A stretch of 64,000 bases of DNA from Phallusia mammillata (taxonomy: Eukaryota > Chordata > Ascidiacea > Phlebobranchia > Ascidiidae). Made by a program: the position numbers and the translations under genes. The notes under the pieces were generated by a model. It saw only the letters and a program-made list of their open reading frames with translations. It had not been told where the DNA came from and made no database searches. Below are positions 1-18,031 of this stretch, in pieces. The stretch spans positions 56,592 through 120,591 of the forward strand of contig QLIY01000486.1 of the NCBI GenBank assembly GCA_003260075.1, in the 5' to 3' direction. Each line of letters begins with the position of its first letter. Positions within the stretch are counted from its first letter, which is position 1.

Positions 1-6298
<6,298 letters not shown>

Positions 6299-6304
6299 TT
6301 TTGC

Positions 6305-6600
6305 TTTCTCAGGTTAATCTGTGCAATCCTTATTTCCCTTGAGAAAACGCGCACAAACAGTGACCGCAAACCTACTTAAAGGTTTCACCTCAAAAACAAC
6401 ATTGTTTTTCACCACTGCGAACCTTGCCTTTTCTTCGTTGCGCTTGGCTGCCTCTTGTTTTCCATGCGCTTTAACGAGTAATTCTGAAATAAGATCATTT
6501 GTCTTGGATACGAACCGCCTAAACTTGAAACTGCTACAGTCCTGGAAAATCAAGCGAATGGCATTAAATGCAGCTGTATTCATGCTGTTTGTATTTTTGC
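6305..6600 (-). promoter_or_regulatory. Conserved upstream block of ABCC4-like copy A
   Basis: About 300 bp directly upstream of the gene A start codon are recognisably homologous to the sequence upstream of gene C (21,655-21,962) and in part of gene D (45,795-45,870). Shared words include GCAGCCAAGCGCAACGAAGA and AAATAAGGATTGCACAGATT (A and C). The block probably holds the promoter and 5' UTR carried along in the gene duplications. No TATA box or start site is certain. Confidence 0.55.
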
Positions 6601-6794
6601 AACCTGGCACTAATCACTGCGGTGCAAGAGACGCAGTATGAGTTGTATTGTTGCATCATCAACTATTGCAGGTGAAACACTCACTTTCCAAACGATGCCT
6701 TGTTTAAGGTGTTTAATATAAAAGTTAATGTTCTTTGCAGGTGTTATACAATTGGTAGCCTCGTCTTAGCATCTCTACAACGGCCAACTGCTTA

Positions 6795-7000
6795 GGTAGA
6801 GCTACTAACACAAGAACTCACACTAGACAGGTTGGCTAATTTCCGATATGTGGCGCCGCGGAGCACAGGCGTTTGCAATTGTGGTCAGCATTTTGCTGAT
6901 TCAGCAATTATTGCTAAAGCAAACGACTATGCTCCGTTTCGCCACATATCGGAAATTAGCCAACCTGTCTAGTGTGAGTTCTTGTGTTAGTAGATCTACC
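6795..7000. repeat. Foldback palindromic element
   Basis: A near-perfect inverted repeat of about 100 bp per arm, centred near 6,898. The left arm holds GACAGGTTGGCTAATTTCCG and the right arm its reverse complement, and homology continues inward through GGAGCA and TTGCTGA. The whole could fold into one long hairpin. It lies in the gap between the start of gene A and the end of gene B. A half copy occurs at 33,044-33,175. Probably a foldback MITE; no coding capacity. Confidence 0.85.
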
Positions 7001-7789
7001 GACTGCTTAGATGTTACGCAGAGTATTTTTCCTTCTTATTTCTCTGTAATTTTTTAACAAGCGAATCCACAGCACAAAATGATATTAAATATCTAAACAA
7101 ATGTAGACCTAATGATATTTAGAACGTATAGAATCAAAATGGTATCCTCCTTAAAAGACACGGTAGAGTAAAACTTATTCCTTGTTTAAACGGCTAAAGT
7201 TTATATTGTTTTCAGTGTTATTTTGTAACGCAATAGCTCCCTTTAGCTGAGCACAATGCCTTTTTCTCAGGTACCACAGAACAGCATCCTATTTTATCTG
7301 CACAGAAAACAACAGTTTTTAACGGCGGAAACTCACACATTGATGACAAATATTATATGTTTCAAATAAAGGTTTTCGAAACAATAGTATGACATGACTT
7401 ACTTTACAACTGCACTGCGCTCCAAACGCTGGCGCTATACCGTAATAATAGTGCAATATTATAATGTTGACTGGTACACAAGTGACCAAGAACGTCAGTT
7501 CCAACAAGCAGCATTTACATTGCTATCGAATTTTGCCTACAATATACTTGGGGGGTCGATTTTACACTGATTTACCGCTATTCCTCAACTTGACCAGCCA
7601 AGTCATTTTTTTTTGAAAAACTGTAAATACCTACAGTCACGGTAACAAAAATATAATGTTTCTGTGACATGCATTTCCAACGGTATGATTTTAATAACAT
7701 CCTGGCAACCTCATCAGTTATTCTATGACATCACAAGTGATAAAACAATTGATGTTCCATTAGACGTCAATTACCTGCTGATAATGGAA
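7001..7789. other. Intergenic, no gene seen
   Basis: AT-rich spacer between the foldback element and the stop codon of gene B. I see no coding exon and no clear regulatory site. It should contain the 3' UTR of gene B. Confidence 0.5.
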
Positions 7790-8657
7790 TCAAACACCTG
7801 ACTTGGCATGTCGAATGTGATATGCCTGCAAAAAAATGTATGTGTTTCCTTGCGGTAATTCCAATACAAATTGACTGCAGGTTTTCTACCTGTTTTGCTG
7901 CATTTCGCAATGATAGACTTTCCGCTTGTCCAACGGCATCAACCATGAGACCAAATTCACTTCCATCCTTGAGTAACAATGTATACGTATCATCAAACTC
8001 AACAACCTTTCCAGACCGCATCACCTAAATAAGCAACAAAAACTAATAATTGGCCTGGAGAAAGTTACTACAATAGCTTTACCAGAATTCGATCACAATC
8101 AATGATGGAATTGATCCGGTGCGCCACAGTGATCACTGTGCAGCATTGGAAAGTTTCGCGGATGGTTTGCTGAATTAATTGATCAGTTCTGCATGAAACA
8201 TATTAGCCATCTCAGCACGTTTCAGATCGGTTACCCAGTTAATGGTTCACAACAACATAATTCCGTCCAAAAATATAGCGACTTACTTGTTTCAGAAAAT
8301 TTATATCAAACCTTAATTTGCGGTTTAAATACCGCATTGAAACACAATGAAGCATTTGTAAGTTACCACAAAAATATTTTTTTCGTATTTTGTGCTTCGT
8401 GTGAAAAACTACAACACATCTCATTAATTGTTTGCCTGATATCTACGTTGGCTGTTGCTTCGTCAATCGCAAGAATTTTGTTCTTCCTCAAAATTGCTCT
8501 AGCGAGGCAGATCAGCTGACGTTGACCTACACTGAAGTTTGAACCCGATTCAGCCAAGTGCATTTCAAGTTTGGACGAACAGACTTCGATCGTCTCCTTC
8601 ATTCGAACCTAAATATCACAAAAAGAAATAAATGCAAATACAGTTTTGTGAAAATCA

Positions 8658-8753
<96 letters not shown>

Positions 8754-9171
8754 CTACAAAAAGGCAAAACAACATTGCAGCTAAAGGTGTTTTTTGGTGA
8801 TCAACGATTAGTTTTCAACGACTAACTTGAGGTATAGACGAAATGGAAGAGCGCAAACATGTAAGTCCAATTTTCGAAACGTCCACGTCGTCTATTATTA
8901 ATTTTCCGGAGCTCAAATCGTTTAATCGAAATAAGCAAGAGAGAAGTGAACTTTTTCCTGCTCCTGTGCGACCAACGATTCGAATCTAAACGTAAAGTTG
9001 TGCCATTTCTTGTGCCGCATCACTGCGTTTTACCATGTTACCGAGTTTTGGAAAATGAAATATGGTATACTGAACCTGTTCATTGCTCGTGTAAACAAAC
9101 CTTTTCATGTGGTCGAAACTCAACTGAAACATCTTCAAGAACATTGATCCCACCTTGATAATGTGCAAAGA

Positions 9172-9181
9172 CCCCCCCCCC
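9172..9181. other. 10-C run replacing coding sequence in gene B exon 24
   Basis: On the coding strand the exon reads GGACGAATC, ten G, then TCTTTGCAC. Copies C and D have unique sequence here encoding about six residues (IQFQNVYF in C). The exon is 189 nt against 195 in C, so the frame is kept but the first strand of NBD2, just before the A-loop aromatic residue, is replaced by glycines. Confidence 0.85.
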
Positions 9182-10121
9182 GATTCGTCCTTGCGATGGC
9201 CAATCGGATGGTGGTTGTGTCTCTTTTATGTAGTGTGGTGGTTCAGTAGGTAGTTTGCCATAATCCTGAATCCTTTCAACCGATGTCATCTTCGTTTAAA
9301 TAACATTGGTGTTTCTCGAAACTTCTATATTGCATCGGACATTTACAGACTTTAACCAAACTAGCCTTTTATAGACACAACAAACTCTTTTCCTTGATAT
9401 ACGCAAGAGACAAATTCGTTTTACATTTAACGCAGATTTTGGCAACCAAAATTTCGACCCATTTTACAGTAAATTTACGTGATTTTCCACTTCAGCAGTC
9501 AATCTCACTCCCCAATGGAACATTGCCAACAACTGAAGTGTGTAAGTCAGAGCCAGTCCCACCTGACCAGCATCGACATCCGTTACTGAAGTTGTAAGGA
9601 TGGATAGAAAAACAACACACCCAAGGAAAACAGAACTAAGCAGATCAAGCCGGATTGAAAACCACCTTGATCCGACCAAAAACATGTACCAGGCAGCTGT
9701 AGAAGGTTCATGCATGTTCCCAAGTGTATACATTGTCTATATATAGTACCAAGCAAACATACTACTGTGGTTGTCTTGTAGTTCGTGAAAGTTTTGTTCA
9801 AATTGATGTTGCATCTTAAACGCACGGACAGTTGTGAGACCTTGTAGAGTGGATGAGAGGTGCGAAAATACCGGACTTCTGGCTTCAGAAAACAAACAAA
9901 TTTCGAACAATCATTAATTTTTCGTCAGTTTATCTAAGATTCACTTACCTCGACCCTCTATCCTCTTTATATCACGTGAAGTCTTTATGTAATAACGCCT
10001 CAGCCATATGAAGTATATGATAATGGGAATAAGCGGCAAAATCACAAAGTAATTTGTGACAATGGCCAAAATGACAATAGAAATGATTCGTGCCCAAGTC
10101 TAAAAAATGTATGCGTTAACG

Positions 10122-10600
10122 CAGTGTTTCCCAACCTATGGGTCGCGACCCAAAGTTGGGTCGCCTGAACATTCTGTTGGGTCGCTTGTTTTAGTGCGAA
10201 TAAGAGCATCTACTTGATTTCGTCTTGTAGCGTTTTTTTATATATATTTCCCAAGGCTGTAAATTGTTGCCCAACAATAATTTTATCACAATTTGTCGTG
10301 GTAATGGTTAAAACTGTTTGTGACGTCATAAAGTGACGTGTTAGCTCACAGTTGAGCGTTGTCTGGCTAACAATTCTTCGATTCAGCTCCAAGTTCAGGC
10401 TAAATGGAAATGTTTGGTCGAAAAAACAACCCTATTTGTTCGTTATTTGATTTGCTAAACCTGCGTAGTAATTTTCAACAAGCTTTCCAAATTTGCAGGC
10501 AAAGATACAACTAAAATAGCATGTCCATGGGTCGCGAGAAACCACAAACAAAATTTTGATGAGTATTTGGGTCGCGTCAAAAAATGGTTGGGAACCACTG
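10122..10600. mobile_element. hAT-type MITE, 479 bp, TSD CGTTAACG
   Basis: Inverted ends CAGTGTTTCCCAACC and GGTTGGGAACCACTG, with subterminal repeats of GGGTCGCG, are flanked by a perfect 8-bp target duplication CGTTAACG (10,114-10,121 and 10,601-10,608). There is no coding capacity. It lies in the gene B intron between exons 20 and 21. An 8-bp duplication with CAG..CTG ends is diagnostic of hAT elements. Confidence 0.93.
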
Positions 10601-10907
10601 CGTTAACGTACTTACCAGTTTGTAGTTTTCAAAAAGTGTGCATATGACGCTTACTTCTGATATACCAGGAAAAAAACAAGGAAGAAGTTCATCCACTTGG
10701 CCCGTGTCTATTGAGAAACGGTTTAAAATTCTACCTGCATTAAGCGAATTGTTGCTGAAAGTCAAATAAGCCGTTACATACACCTAAAATGTTTTAGCTT
10801 GGCACACGCGGTCTTACCCACAGGATTGGTGTCAAAAAACCTAATGGGGACTTTCAGGATAACTCGGAGCATTTTGTTGTGCATGTCTTTTCCTGATTCC
10901 ACTAGGT

Positions 10908-11328
10908 CAGCGGTTCCCAAACTGGGGTCCGCGGTCCCTTAGGGGTCCGTGAGGCAATTTTTGGGGGACCGCGAAGCGGTTGAAGTAATTCTATAATCTT
11001 ATTTGGCGTCAGTTTGTGCCCCTAAGTAAGTTTAAAATCAAAGTAGATGTGAGAATCGCCTGTCTCTAATGCTAAACAATGGCCTTTATTGAATGACAAC
11101 TATCAAAAATGCAATTGTTCGCGCACAATCGTAATGTTTTTGTCCTGTTTGTGATGTCACATGCTGTCTTTGAATGATTTTGTGCGCAATTTTGCATAAC
11201 TGGCTAAAATCCTGCAATCAACTTTTGTTTATATGAAATACACATTTAGGCTTAAGGACCGCGAGCCCTCGAAATAAAGGCAAAGGGACCGTTTTGAAAA
11301 AAAATATGAAAAAGTTTGGGAACCACTG
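10908..11328. mobile_element. hAT-type MITE inside a coding exon of gene B, TSD CACTAGGT
   Basis: 421-bp element with ends CAGCGGTTCCCAAACT and AGTTTGGGAACCACTG, flanked by perfect 8-bp copies of CACTAGGT (10,900-10,907 and 11,329-11,336). The flanks are the two halves of TMD2 exon 19. Subtracting one target copy gives 65+90-8=147 nt, exactly the length of the intact exon in copy C, so the insertion is precise. It adds 429 nt, a multiple of three, but reading through meets a stop after about 35 foreign codons. Confidence 0.95.
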
Positions 11329-11639
11329 CACTAGGTGATACAGCTGCAATGCGCCGCGAAGCAAGGAGGTAATAATAGAACCAAAGGTAATACCTGCATG
11401 AAGTTGGGTGACACACAAATATAAAGATTGGATCACAGTACACCAGGCCTATTGAAGGCGTTCTACCGGATCAGCCGATCACCTAGCATTTTCATTTGCA
11501 GGGCGTATAGGCTAAAAAAATCTAGTTTTATCTTAACTGATTCTGGTTAATCTAGCGATCGCCGACTATGAAGCTGACATGTGCAGTATACGAGGCAGGC
11601 AACGGTGCTTGTGATTCGACAATCGACGGGTTCACCTCT

Positions 11640-11716
11640 GGGCCTATATAGCTCAGTTGTTAGAGCGCGAGTCCCGGAAAGACTCCTGTCGTGGGTTCGA
11701 ATCCGAAGGCTATATT
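11640..11716 (+). repeat. tRNA-derived SINE head / tRNA pseudogene
   Basis: Contains an A-box-like TAGCTCAGTTG, a perfect 5-bp anticodon stem GAGTC/GACTC around a 7-base loop CCGGAAA (11,669-11,685), and a B box GGTTCGAATCC (11,694-11,704). The acceptor and T stems do not pair properly and loop position 33 is C rather than T, so it is not a functional tRNA. Unrelated sequence follows, as expected for a tRNA-derived SINE. It lies in the gene B intron between exons 18 and 19. Element ends were not resolved. Confidence 0.65.
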
Positions 11717-12679
11717 TTTCTAGCCTGTGCCTTGCCATGTGATAATGCTTGGGAGACCGACGATTCGGTAGAATACCTTCAATAGAAACATCTATTGTCT
11801 TGTGAAAACATAAACGTTGGAGGAAACAAATACAATGTCATTTGCAAACTAATGGTTACCTGTACACCAGTATAGCGCATTTTTTATTACGGACTAAGGT
11901 TGCCAATTTGGGGAAAAACGATTCCATATATCTGGTAACACTTCTTTAGGTTTTTGCGTCTTGCGTTTTTTGCAAACATGCGCTTTTAGTTAGGAAGAGT
12001 TACTGTTAGACAAAAATCTCGTTGTGATAAAGTTTGCTACACAATCGCATAACAATTCTATATTTCTGTGCCGAAGTTTTGATGCAGGTTTTGTATGGTT
12101 AAATTTGTCAGTCGCTTACCGGCAAAAACATAAATGTAAAACTGGTTATCCAGGAGATAGGTAGCATGAATTGAAGATTTAGTGTTCCAAGTCGAAGTTG
12201 TGTTGCCAGAACCAACACTGACCTTCGTCGCCCTAGAAAAAGTAATGGCAATTAAAAAAAAATGATATTGGGATACACTGTTAGATCAAATCTATAAACT
12301 TGTGTTTCCACTGTTTATGGGCTCCGAATTCGCCTTGTAATCACATATTATATGATGTTCGAAAGTCATTTTTAGTGGATTAGCAATCGATTAAACATCC
12401 ACTTAAGGTGTTCCATTACTCCACTTGTTAATTTCGACCCTATTGTTACTAGATACGTGACACACTACCATACCCTATAAAACCGCATTCCTTTGAAGAT
12501 TCTTGCAGTTTACTACCTAACTTCTCGTTTGTGTATGAAAAAGATACTCAAACGTTCAAATGTTATGAAGCTAACGAGTTGGTCACCAGTCATGCTAAGT
12601 CATCACTTTAAATTAAAAGTGCATTGACAAGGTGCCGGGAATTTAAAACAAGTATACAGAGAAGTACTACATTCTATAC

Positions 12680-12906
12680 CAGGGGTCGACAACCTATCAA
12701 CGCCGCTTGTCATTTTGTTCCTGATTTTCAATGACTTGGCGTTCCAACATTTAGGTGAGTAATTAGTTTATTGTTCCACCTTATTTGGTTTATAAGACAA
12801 AACGAACTGGAAATCATCAATAATAATTATATTAGTTTGATTGTTTTTAAAGTACGTGTGCATTAATTTGTAAAACGTTTGGCGTGTCAGGAGTTGTCGA
12901 CCCCTG
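12680..12906. mobile_element. hAT-like MITE, 227 bp, no clear TSD
   Basis: Inverted ends CAGGGGTCGACAACCT and AGTTGTCGACCCCTG enclose AT-rich non-coding DNA. I could not find a matching 8-bp flank. It sits just beyond the splice donor of gene B exon 17. Confidence 0.7.
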
Positions 12907-14392
12907 TACCAAACCAATGTGTACTTAGGAAAATATACCATATAGAAAGCCACCAGTCTCCAAGAACCGAAAGCACTTGGTCAACAGGAATAATGATGAT
13001 CAGTAGAATGAAAGTTGGTGTGTTATTTGATAAATATTCCCAGTACGTTTTCCAACCGATGCTACCTTGCTTTTTTAATTCTTCATCTTTTACCAGAGCT
13101 ACGTCTTCCACCTATAAGTACAAAGATGCAATAATATGATATAAAAACACGAAGTTATATGAAGATCAGAAAAGGGATTAAACCATTCAATCACAAAATA
13201 AAAGAAACCTAATCAAAATCGTCCCAACCAAATCAAACAAAAAATGCAGCAACAAAATTAACAACGAAACTTGTTTTGTTCCAATCAAACCACAACGACG
13301 CACTCGACAGGGCAGAAGGTTATTTGTGAAGGTAACCCATGTTAACAAGGTGCAAGCAAATGAGGTAAACTTAAAAATGTCTAGGGGCAACCGCGTACCA
13401 AATAGAAACCTACATACAACAAAACGCATTGGGCTACAACACCTTCTTTTTTGCTTCGTCGTCACTGGATTTAGAAGACAGTCTCTCCCTGCCTGGTGAG
13501 GCGTACAAACCTGCAGAAACATTTTTTTCAGCAAAAATAAACCTGCAGATATATTTTGTTAATTTTCCCCCCGACCAATTCTCACCATTTTTAGAGGTTT
13601 CATTGACTCCACTCTTCTTGTCAAGCTGTAATAGTTTTGTAAAATCTGTACTACTGACTTGCAACTCTCTGTATGATCCCATGTCCACAATCAAGCCCTA
13701 AAACAGTGTATTTTTAGTACCATTTTCCTTTAGTATGCCGGTTGGCCAAAGTCCCCTCGATTAAAAAGGATAAAATTACGGCAAAAACAGTGTACAGTAT
13801 TATAAAAGACAGTGCATTTTAACATTTCAATTATCCAGGAACCATTGAGGTAGATTTTGCAAAACCGATTGAAAACAAGTGTAGACTTTAACTGTATTTT
13901 TTTCCCTTCCATGAACCCATGAACACTGTGGTTATTAAGAAGGCTTTTACGTAGACATTGCATTAATAGACAAAACTATTTGTGACCTGACCTCTTTCAG
14001 GACAACAATCTGTTTAGCGTCCTGCAGGAAAGCAAGTTGATGTGTCACCAGAATTCTTGTCTGCAAAAAGAACGTTTTTGTCCAAAACAAATCATAACCA
14101 ACAATGCTCAAGTCGTACCTTGTCACTAAGAAATCCACAAATGCATTTGTGAAATAGATGGTTGGCCACAGCAGCATCGACTGCGCTCAATGGATCGTCA
14201 AGCAAGATTATGTCGGTTTGTTTACGGTAAGCAGCTCTGGCAAGGTTTACTCTTGCTTTTTGTCCCCCGCTTAAAGTGACTCCTCGCTCTCCAACCAATG
14301 TCTCATCTCCATTCTCCAGCGACTTCAGATCCTAGAAATGAGCAAGGCAACGAAGAATTAGTTCCTTATCTCGTGTCTAAGTTTCTGTGGAG

Positions 14393-14879
14393 CAGTGGTT
14401 TTCAACCCCATGGGGGTAGTTTGTCATTTTACCGGGGGTCGAGGTCTTTTGACAAACATTAAAAAAACGTAAATGTTTATCAGCAATAACAAAATGCCCC
14501 CCCCCCCCCCCCCCCCCCCTATTCTATATACACCACTACCTTGGCAGTAATGTTTATGATTAAAATGAAATTATCTTAGCAATAAAACAATCAAACCGTT
14601 CGATTTAAACTTATTATCTTCCATTATGACCATTACAATATGAAAAAATGCTTTCTTACGTCACTATTAAGATAATTCAATGCAAGTGCCACGCAGCGCC
14701 GCGTGAGCAAACGAAAGTCAAAGCATCAAAATACTAATACAGTAGTAGGTAAAGCGTGTCAGTGTGTTGTAGCAAGATACTGTATGTATAAAAAACGAAG
14801 ACAAGAAATTTTTGAAATTGGGTCGCGGCAGGTTACATTTGGTTGCTCAAATGGGTCGCGGGATGAAAAACCACCGCTG
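14393..14879. mobile_element. hAT-like MITE with internal 23-C tract
   Basis: Ends CAGTGGTTTTCAACCCC and AAAAACCACCGCTG, with subterminal GGGTCGCGG repeats, match the hAT MITE style seen elsewhere in the window. The flanks do not show a clean 8-bp duplication. It contains 23 consecutive C at 14,497-14,519. Located in the gene B intron between exons 12 and 13. Confidence 0.7.
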
Positions 14880-15567
14880 TAGAAGATAGAACATATTACA
14901 TAACTGTTGGCATATTATCGATAGAAGGCCTTTAATCAAAAAATCAAATCCTACATAATATTGCTAATAATGTTAGTCACAACAAAGTACACACGCACTT
15001 TCTGCAATGCACAAGCCTTGATGACTTGCAGATAGCGAATTGGTTCGTATTCCTCACCTAACAGGATATTTTCCAGAGAAAACCCATGGAATCTGTCCAA
15101 CATAAGCAATTCTGCCCCGCACTGAAATATGACCGGATTTGGCTGGCAGCTCTCCAAGAATGGCATTAAGAAATGATGACTGTGAAAAAAAGAATAAACA
15201 AGTGTTACATACTGCCCTGTGCAAAAAAAAGTTGTTTTACACCTTCCCCGAACCAACTGGCCCAATGACCGCGAGAAGATCTGATTTTTTGACTTGTATG
15301 CTAATGTTGTTCAGTGCAGCTTTTGGTCCCTCAGATTTCTGTAGCCAAAGTACAAAGTGACTACTGAGCATTATAATTGCATACAAGCTATCGATAAACA
15401 CAAATAAGTGTATTTTACTTCATCAATGTACGCAAGATTCACTTCTTCCCAGGTGCCAGTGAAACCTTCAAATACAACTGTGGGTGAATCGTTGTTAGGG
15501 AACGAGTCGTTGTCAGGTTGATGTATTTCATCCAGAAGTAAAAATGTCTACACCGTACATTATATAT

Positions 15568-16118
15568 CAGTGGTTTTCAAGCTGTAGCTCGCGACACCCT
15601 TGGGGTGTTTTGTCTTTTTGCTTGGGCTTACGAAGGTTTTCGATAAATTTCAATAAAAGTAAAATCAGAATAAACAAGTATATTTGTAAGCAATAAATAG
15701 GTAACTACCTTTAATTAATTTACAAAGAGTTACGTTTCATAATTTTGATTTAGGTCTTTTATAGTAAGACGTGAAAAATCACACAATTTTATATAAACTC
15801 GTTTTAGGTCAGATTATTACAACACAGTTGGAAATAGATGTTTTGTTTCTTGATTATGTGGAAGATAATTGACTTATCGCAAATGCTTCTGCGCGGTATG
15901 GACAAATGACAGGATTGCATATTAAGCGTGACAGTGTGAAATGGCATGTCAACCAGTTGTGTATGAAAAACTGAAATAACCATCAGCTCAGACCTTTCTT
16001 TTTGTCTTAAAACAAACTTTAATCTAGTTTTTGTCAAAAAGCGATGTACAATTTGGAAGGCAGCTACATTGGGTTGCTAAATTTGGGCCGCCGTAAAAAA
16101 AAACGTTGAATACGACTG
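15568..16118. mobile_element. Degenerate hAT-like MITE
   Basis: The left end CAGTGGTTTTCAAGCTGTAG followed by CTCGCGACACCC resembles the other hAT MITEs. The right end (GGGTTGCTAAATTTGGGCC ... CGACTG) is decayed and no target duplication is visible. It lies in the gene B intron between exons 9 and 10. The right boundary is uncertain. Confidence 0.5.
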
Positions 16119-16792
16119 GATTCCATTAAATTGAAGATCAAACCACAGGCAGAAAGCCAATGAAAAACAACTGGTTGATGAGTTGCTTTATAACCCAACC
16201 AGTAAAAGCGTTTGTGTCTGCTAGAACCTACTTCTATTCTCTTAAAGCTGATTAGTGACTGAGCAAGGTATTGAGCTCCGAGGGAAAAAAGCATCACCAC
16301 AGGAAACCGCACAGCATTGATCCAGGCCAGAATGACAAACACCTAAGAACACAATTGGCCTATGCTATTACGGCGCAAAAAATCGTTCCAATGGTTTGTT
16401 TGCGCCAAGTAAACATTTTACCTTGGGAGTAGTTAATTGTCCGCCAAGATATACATAAATTAAAAATGTAAACAAAATCATCTGGCGAGATGCTATGTAC
16501 GTCATCGCAGTGTTGTAAGCTCTTATGAACGACGTCTTCAAGATTTGCTTGATTTCTTCGCTGTAAAAATGTGACAAATATCATGCTTTAATTTTTTTTT
16601 TAACTTAGCCATAATTGTTTACCTCCTAATACTTAAAATCAGTTTTTCGTACGGTTTCTCCCATGCAAACATCTTTACAACTCGCATGGCTGATATTACA
16701 TCGTTCATTAGTCGAATTCTTTTGTCAGTGTGAAACGCTGTTTTTGACCTTTAATGCACAAACGCTGAGTGTATGCTTATTGTTTGGCTGAC

Positions 16793-17249
16793 TGTCACAA
16801 ATATTCTAGACCACCCCATGACAATATCCCACGGCCCAATTACAATGCATCACGGACAATTTCTGTACGTCTGGAGTCTATCGTTGCAGGCGCTATTGTG
16901 TTGTCATTTTTTTTATCGCGGCGCCGTTGCCCCTTGCAGTCTCCATTGTTTTATCTAAAGGAAATCGTCACGGCATGTTAGCGCCTTTTTACCCTTTTCA
17001 TTGTTGCATCAGCGTTATAAAAGCGCCCATCTAACGAGAGAATAGAACATAATATATAAGATAGAATTGAGAGATAACTGGGAAGTAGTGCTGGATTGTT
17101 TGTTTGTCGTTTTGAGTACGTGTGGTTGAACGTAAATAAATGTAAAAAGAAGGGTTTGCTGCCGATCAGAGTACACGAGCGTTAGCTGTTAAGGAACTTC
17201 CATAGTCAGTCCCAAACTTTTGCGTGACCGTGAAAACGGGAACGTGACA
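16793..17249 (+). repeat. 5' LTR
   Basis: 457 bp bounded by TG..CA with 6-bp inverted ends TGTCAC/GTGACA. A TATA box TATAAAAG lies at 17,016-17,023 and a polyadenylation hexamer AATAAA at 17,135-17,140, giving a plausible U3-R-U5 order. Confidence 0.9.
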
Positions 17250-17251
17250 TC

Positions 17252-17268
17252 TGGGGGCTCGTCCGGGA
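17252..17268 (+). promoter_or_regulatory. Primer-binding site for proline tRNA
   Basis: TGGGGGCTCGTCCGGGA begins two bases after the 5' LTR. It is the well-known complement of the tRNA-Pro 3' end that is used by many gammaretroviruses and some Ty3/gypsy elements. Confidence 0.88.
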
Positions 17269-17316
17269 ACTGACTTTAAAACGCAAAGTTGAACGCTAAC
17301 CCCTGTAAGATCGGCA

Positions 17317-17881
17317 ATGGCGTCTGTAAACCTCTACGTGGAGGCGGGAAAACAGATGGGACTCGTTGACGAAGAGCTGCGCAAGTATGTAGATGAGCAG
17401 GTGGACCGTGAGAATGAACGTGAAGAGAGAAGGGCTAACCGTGAGGTTGAGCAGAAAAGACGTGAAGGTGAGGCCGAGCAAAGGAAACTTGGCGCCGAAC
17501 GGGAAATCCGCGAGCACGAACTGGCTATGAAGAAGCTTGAGCTTGAGCTGGAAGCTATGAACCGCCGTAGAAAAAACAAAAACAAGGAGAAAGTCGACCT
17601 GGATCATGTCCACCTGGCGGAAGTTGAGCAAGAGCGCATTCCAGAACCAATGAATAAACGGCTTGTGACAACTTCTGTTGAGAGGACGGAAATCTGCGAT
17701 TCAGTGGAGCAAAACGTCAAATCGCTAGACGAGGTAATAAAGGATTTGTCGCAGGGTCGCATCGAAAAGGAAGTGGAGATGTGTGACAAAGAAGAGTCAG
17801 GTTCTGTGACACAACAAGCGACGGAGAATAACGCCACGATTCAAACGAAGACCGGTGGGCAAGGCGCAGAATTGTCACAGG
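17317..17881 (+). CDS. Gag-like N-terminal region of LTR retrotransposon (truncated by gap)
   Basis: An open frame begins MASVNLYVEAGKQMGL shortly after the primer site and stays open for about 188 codons until the N gap. Residues about 25-90 are highly charged (REERRANREVEQKRREGE) and would form a long coiled coil, as in N-terminal gag regions of Ty3/gypsy-type elements. No zinc knuckle, protease or polymerase is visible because the sequence stops. The element context gives the identity more than sequence similarity does. Confidence 0.7.
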
Positions 17882-18031
17882 NNNNNNNNNNNNNNNNNNN
17901 NNNNNNNNNNNNNNNNNNNNNNNNNNNNNNNNNNNNNNNNNNNNNNNNNNNNNNNNNNNNNNNNNNNNNNNNNNNNNNNNNNNNNNNNNNNNNNNNNNNN
18001 NNNNNNNNNNNNNNNNNNNNNNNNNNNNNNN
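17882..18031. other. 150-N assembly gap
   Basis: 150 consecutive N inside the LTR retrotransposon. The true internal region is probably several kilobases, so the gap length is likely a placeholder. Confidence 0.95.

Noticed and set aside
11640..11716. Functional tRNA gene
   Set aside because: Only the anticodon stem pairs well; acceptor and T stems fail and loop position 33 is not T. Better explained as a SINE head.
11547..11738. Minus-strand 63-codon frame (RTHDRSLSGTRALTTELYRP)
   Set aside because: Antisense translation of the tRNA-derived repeat; this kind of peptide is a common annotation artefact.
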